DNA from: Paracamarosporium sp. OC-R06-R3
Taxonomy: Eukaryota > Ascomycota > Dothideomycetes > Pleosporales > Didymosphaeriaceae
Direction of reading: 5' to 3'
DNA: 64,000 bases
NCBI GenBank assembly: GCA_019828545.1
Contig: JACVRA010000110.1
Location: forward strand, 50,465-114,464
In this document: one piece after another, positions 60,029 to 64,000 of the stretch
Layout: each line of letters starts with the position of its first letter
How positions within the stretch are numbered: the first letter of the stretch is position 1
Made by a program: the position numbers and the translations under genes
Notes under the pieces: model-generated
Database searches by the model: none
What the model saw: only the letters and a program-made list of their open reading frames with translations
What the model was told of the DNA's origin: nothing

Positions 60029-61371
60029 GGCAAAGGTGGTCTAGGGGAGTGCCGATCGAGCAGCGCGCTGGCAGGACGACGAAAGATGGAGGTGCGGGTG
60101 CGGCGAGCGGGGGGGTCGGTGCGGCTGCGATAGAACAGCTGGGCGCAGAAGCAAGGAGGGCGGTATTATCGTTTGCGTGCGTGTGCAGTGCAGAGAATGG
60201 AGCTGTGTCGAGATGCCACAAGGAAGAAGCTCTGTCGAGTCGCCCCAGTGTAAAGAACATCGAAGTCTCCACAGCCGAGGTCACGTGAGTGGCTTTAATT
60301 TTCGCCAAACCAACCCCCGACCCCCTCGTCATTTCAACGCGCGGTGCACGCGACAGCACTAGTCAGCAACAGCCTTGCAACACTCCATCGCAACACGACC
60401 ACGCCCTGCACTGCATCCGTCTCGGATCCCGCGGTTCCTTCGCAGCCTCTGCTGTGCGACAAGTGGCGCTGCCTCCACCGTCTCTAGCACAGATGCGCCT
60501 TAGTCGCTTCTTAGAGGTTGCCCAACTCCAATGCAGCACCAGTAGGTAGACCCAGCTCCGTACGACCTCAGTCTGTCTGTGTTCGTTGTCCTTTCTTGAG
60601 CACTTCCTGGGTCTTCCTTCATTCATCCGGCTTCCAGATGCTTTTCTTTCTGCCCTCTTCACCTTGGCCCTCCTTGGCTATCCCCATCGTCGTGCTTCAA
60701 GCAAAGGGTTGTTTGCTTCTTGCCACCCGCGTTTGCATTCCTGCCCACTGGCTTGCAGACGAATGTTTGCCATCATTCCGCCAAATCCAGTCAACCAATC
60801 AGCCCACATTACACGTTGAACAGTCCCATGTACCTCTCTGCTAGCACGGCCGTCTGCCAGACACTGGCTTTCCCTGGTTCTCACACTGCGTCCTTGACCT
60901 ACGCTCATAGGTAACACTGAACCAAGGGCTCCGTCAAGAGCTCGCTCGACCATGCCGCGGCTGGCGGCTCAATACTGGTCTATAAGTGCTCCTGCAGTAT
61001 GTAAAAGCGTCGCGTCGGAACCTGTTCTGCAATGCGATTGACGGAGCATTCACCACCAGCCAAAAATCCCAAACTTCGTTCAACCGGCACGGTTTGCTTC
61101 TTCCCGATCGTTCCTATCTCGTAAACCTTTTTGTCACTTGACTCTACTAGTCTTGCCTCTCTTCTCCTTACTCTCTACCTCTTCGCCTTCCTCTCTGAAC
61201 CCACTTACATTCACAACGATCGGCATTCTCCACCAAACAGATCGGTTTTTTTTTTTTAGTGAGCATAGGTTCTTGAACTTGTTAGCATATCATATGCCTT
61301 GTGCTGCAAGCTCTTAGCATAGGTACGCTCTCGTACGCTTTGGTCCGCCGCCATCTTCGAACCAGTACCAT
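60029..61371. promoter_or_regulatory. Divergent intergenic region
   Basis: About 1.34 kb lie between the GYF gene and the Gly/Tyr/Arg-rich gene. The part before 61371 has C/T-rich tracts, and a T12 run at 61246-61257 lies about 115 bp before the ATG. Frames around 60518-60844 have no recognisable content. Confidence 0.5.
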
Positions 61372-62070
61372 ATGGCCCTAGCTTTGCGTCCAGATTTTTG
61401 GAGAAAGGAGCCCCGTCGCTCCGTAAGAAACGCAGATTATTCTTACCGAAGACTCCTCGCACAAGGATGGGAGGGAAAGAGAGGCATGTGGAGAGCGGGA
61501 ATGTACCGGGACCCTTTTCAACGCGCATATGGTTACGGGGGCTTCGGCGGTTTACGGATGCCCCACTTCAGACGCCCAGGTTATAGTGGTGGCTACTATG
61601 GTGGCTACGGCGGCTATGGCCGACGGTCATTTCCCTCACTACCACGCTTCGGCATGCGGGCAAACCAATACCGCAGTCCCTACTCGCGATATCCAGCCCG
61701 TTTAGCATACAATTACGGTCGAGGCCGTGGTAGATTCATCCCTCGATATCAACCAAACTATCGCGGCTACTCGCCCTTCCTAAATCGACGCCGACCGTAT
61801 CCGCGAAGTTCATACTACGAAGATGATAACTATTCATCCGAAGAAGACTACGACGAAAGCGACCTAGAAGATACTTATTACCCTTCACCGTACCGTAGGA
61901 TGAATGGAGGCTATCCAGACTGGGATGAAGAAGACGATGATGTTTTCGATGAAGATATTTTCGACGAACTGGACGAAGAAGAAGACAGTGACTATGATTC
62001 GGATCTATATGGCTACGGTCATTATGGATATAGGGGATACGGTTATGATCGAAGGGGCTATAGATATTAA
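61372..62070 (+). CDS. Low-complexity Gly/Tyr/Arg-rich disordered protein
   Basis: An uninterrupted frame encodes 232 residues. I do not recognise a family. The N-terminal 40 residues are basic. Residues about 50-140 are dominated by Gly, Tyr, Arg and Pro (YSGGYYGGYGGYGRRS, RGRGRFIPRYQPNYRGY). Residues about 145-210 are strongly acidic (DWDEEDDDVFDEDIFDELDE). The C-terminus returns to GYGHYGYRGYGYDRRGYRY. Such alternating aromatic/basic and acidic blocks are typical of disordered proteins prone to condensates or RNA binding, but that is inference. Composition is too biased to be random, which supports coding. There is no signal peptide. A small upstream exon cannot be ruled out. Confidence 0.6.
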   Translation: MALALRPDFWRKEPRRSVRNADYSYRRLLAQGWEGKRGMWRAGMYRDPFQRAYGYGGFGGLRMPHFRRPGYSGGYYGGYGGYGRRSFPSLPRFGMRANQYRSPYSRYPARLAYNYGRGRGRFIPRYQPNYRGYSPFLNRRRPYPRSSYYEDDNYSSEEDYDESDLEDTYYPSPYRRMNGGYPDWDEEDDDVFDEDIFDELDEEEDSDYDSDLYGYGHYGYRGYGYDRRGYRY

Positions 62071-64000
62071 CATGCTAAGACAATGCCTATTGCCGCTTAC
62101 TGATTCTCGCTTGGTTGTCTGCTCTCGTCCATCATTTCGGTGCCCACTCCTTCCTCTTTTGATACATGCATCATCTGTCATCACCAGCGATACATTCCAT
62201 TAATTCTAATTGAAATTACCGCGGCATGCTTCTGTTTCAGCGCGCATTGTGACCAACCCTTTACCGACTCATAACGTCAAGATAGCAACCTCCCGTAAGA
62301 AATACTCTCCAAAATCGAACTTGTTCTATTCGAGTTTCAAGAGGTGCTTTCTATAATTGACCGTAACTAAGAAATCAACCCTATTCAACGTTCCCTTGTG
62401 ATCCGGCATCTACAGCATTTTTGCTAAAAACAATCCAATGAAACCTCTCACGCCATCCCCACCCGCCTTCATGCCCATCGATCCCCCAATATCCCAAAGT
62501 CACCATGCCGAGTTTGCTCCCGGAACTCGGCTGCCCTGTCCATCCAATCACTCCACTATTTCAATTGCACATTACAGCCCTATCTTAGGTATGCATACTT
62601 CCGTCTGTCCTCCCAGCCTGTCAGTCACCATGTGCGACGTTATAGTTCCCGCTCACGCGCGAGCTTGCAGAATGTTACCAATCAGACGCTCATACCTAGG
62701 GAATTCTTCCCCATTTTTCATCCGCTTCGTCAAACAATCTTTAGATGACATGGCAAACGGCTACACTAGCGCCGTTGATGGTGGTTCGTTTGGTGAACAA
62801 GTCAGCGCAACGCGGGGAAAGTATCGCTTGCTTCACCCGCCGCTTAACGTACGACCGAATCAACCGGGCAGCAGGCTAGGAAATTTAGTTGAAGAGAAAT
62901 GTTGGGCTATTAGGTGCGGGATCTCAGACGGGTGTATATTTCCATACAAGCCTAGCAACTAGGGGAGAAGAGGGCTCGTGATGCATGCTGTGGTCACGGA
63001 TGCACAATCGAAGTGAGCCCGGTAGTTCCTGGGTACATTGGGCACTATAGGTATTTGAAAGGAGCAATGCTTCGGCAAAGCAATTTTATCACTATCTCAC
63101 ATATGATCTTCGCACTACTTCTCGTATACGTGCAAGTCGCTGTTCAATAGCAATCTGATATCCAAGCAAGTGATACATTCGCACTCATCACATTTTCAAT
63201 TCCTTTTCTTTCAATTCCCTTCAAAGCCTTTTCCGTTATATTACTGCATCCAAAAGCAAGATAAATCCCTGACACGGGTCGGAAACAAATGTGTCTCCTC
63301 ATGCAGTACGCATACACTTGCTCGCCGAGCCATACTGAAGTCCTCTTTCATCCCTGCCATCTGCCCCCTACACGCCATTATCGTCTGCGTAATGTGACGA
63401 TGTTTCTCAGCAATAACCCTTATCTACGGATATGTCCACGGTTGTGGGAAAAGAAGATATGTCCTCCAATGTGTGAGAGATGTGCTAGAAGAGCGGTGGT
63501 CAATTAGGCACCAAGATGATGGCCGAGAATGAGAATATGGATAGTATGAGGAGTTTCACGAGCAAAGCAGTACGATGTCATAATCATAAGTAGAGGGTCT
63601 TTGGCAATCAAGATTGAGGATATTGGGATCAAGTTGTCTACCACTTTTGACATATCTTATGCAAGCGAACAATAAATAGCTGGCTACCTGAGCAAGCCAT
63701 TAAGCGACTTCCAGTTTTGCGTTTCTTAAATGTTTAGAAAGCCGAACTATTGAGGATGCATTAGCCCAAATCCAGAGAAGACCAGTCCCACGTTAGAACA
63801 GAAAGTCTTCTCACTGCCTGTTCTCTGCAAGGTATCTTAACATGATATGCGCTCAATGGTGGCGCACCTGAATAAACATAGCGCCCGTCAAGTTGTTGTT
63901 GTTGGGCCAAGTTTGGACCCGGCGACTTGGCTTTATTGTCGTTCCGGAAAGACCGTACCGTGTCCGTGCGCGTGATGCGCGGGCAACACCAAAACACCCC
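62071..64000. other. Right-hand intergenic region
   Basis: No clear gene in the last 1.9 kb. The longest frame (62438-62962, plus, 174 codons, ATG start) is hydrophobic/Pro-rich at first with scattered Cys and no domain. Frames of this size can occur by chance, so I give it little weight. A minus-strand frame at 63761-63997 reaches towards the right edge and could be an exon of a gene outside the window. A short GTT repeat lies near 63894. Confidence 0.4.

Noticed and set aside
63761..63997. 78-codon minus-strand frame near the right edge
   Set aside because: It could be a terminal exon of an off-window gene, but there is no domain and no clear acceptor, so I did not call it.

Overview
The window is nuclear DNA of a filamentous ascomycete. 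Almost every gene has short GT-AG introns (mostly 45-80 nt) with CTAAC/CTGAC-like branch sites. Genes are compact, on both strands, and separated by 0.2-2 kb. The set includes fungal-type families: a Zn2Cys6 regulator, a LIM-RhoGAP, a GYF protein, a THI4 gene with an upstream TPP aptamer, and small cysteine-rich secreted proteins. The overall look suggests a Pezizomycotina species, plausibly a Dothideomycete; that assignment is inference. I saw no transposon, rRNA, tRNA or CRISPR.

Layout. 1-6.2 kb: an MMS1/DDB1/CPSF-A family gene cut by the left edge, divergent from a membrane-anchored TBC-domain RabGAP. 6.7-9.2 kb: two head-to-head secreted cysteine-rich genes, each holding a tandemly duplicated cysteine module, with a 14-bp x 6 minisatellite between them. 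9.5-15 kb: a conserved small protein, a poly(ADP-ribose) glycohydrolase and MIA40. 15.5-19.3 kb: a LIM-RhoGAP followed by a 2-kb gene-free stretch. 21.3-28.7 kb: a GNAT acetyltransferase, THI4 and the CLASP STU1. 29.6-32.9 kb: a Zn2Cys6 factor and a small secreted protein. 34-39 kb: the mismatch-repair gene PMS1, divergent from a gene of unknown function whose first exon I reconstructed. 40-48.5 kb: phospholipase D and a 1461-residue coiled-coil repeat protein. 49.8-53.7 kb: SPC24 divergent from FIS1, then a RING-H2 E3 ligase. 55-62 kb: a GYF-domain protein and a Gly/Tyr/Arg-rich disordered protein. 62-64 kb: nothing convincing.

Most genes are unrelated housekeeping functions: chromosome segregation (SPC24, STU1), genome maintenance (PMS1, PARG, the MMS1-like gene), mitochondria (MIA40, FIS1), and polarity and membrane traffic (LIM-RhoGAP, TBC, PLD, GYF). 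They do not form a biosynthetic cluster. The most distinctive locus is the divergent cysteine-rich pair at 6.7-9.2 kb. One protein repeats a 10-cysteine module with all but one spacing identical. The other repeats an 8-cysteine module with introns at matching places in both copies. Dibasic, Kex2-like sites lie between the modules. All exon boundaries were read by eye from splice signals, frame and family expectation; none is supported by transcripts here.
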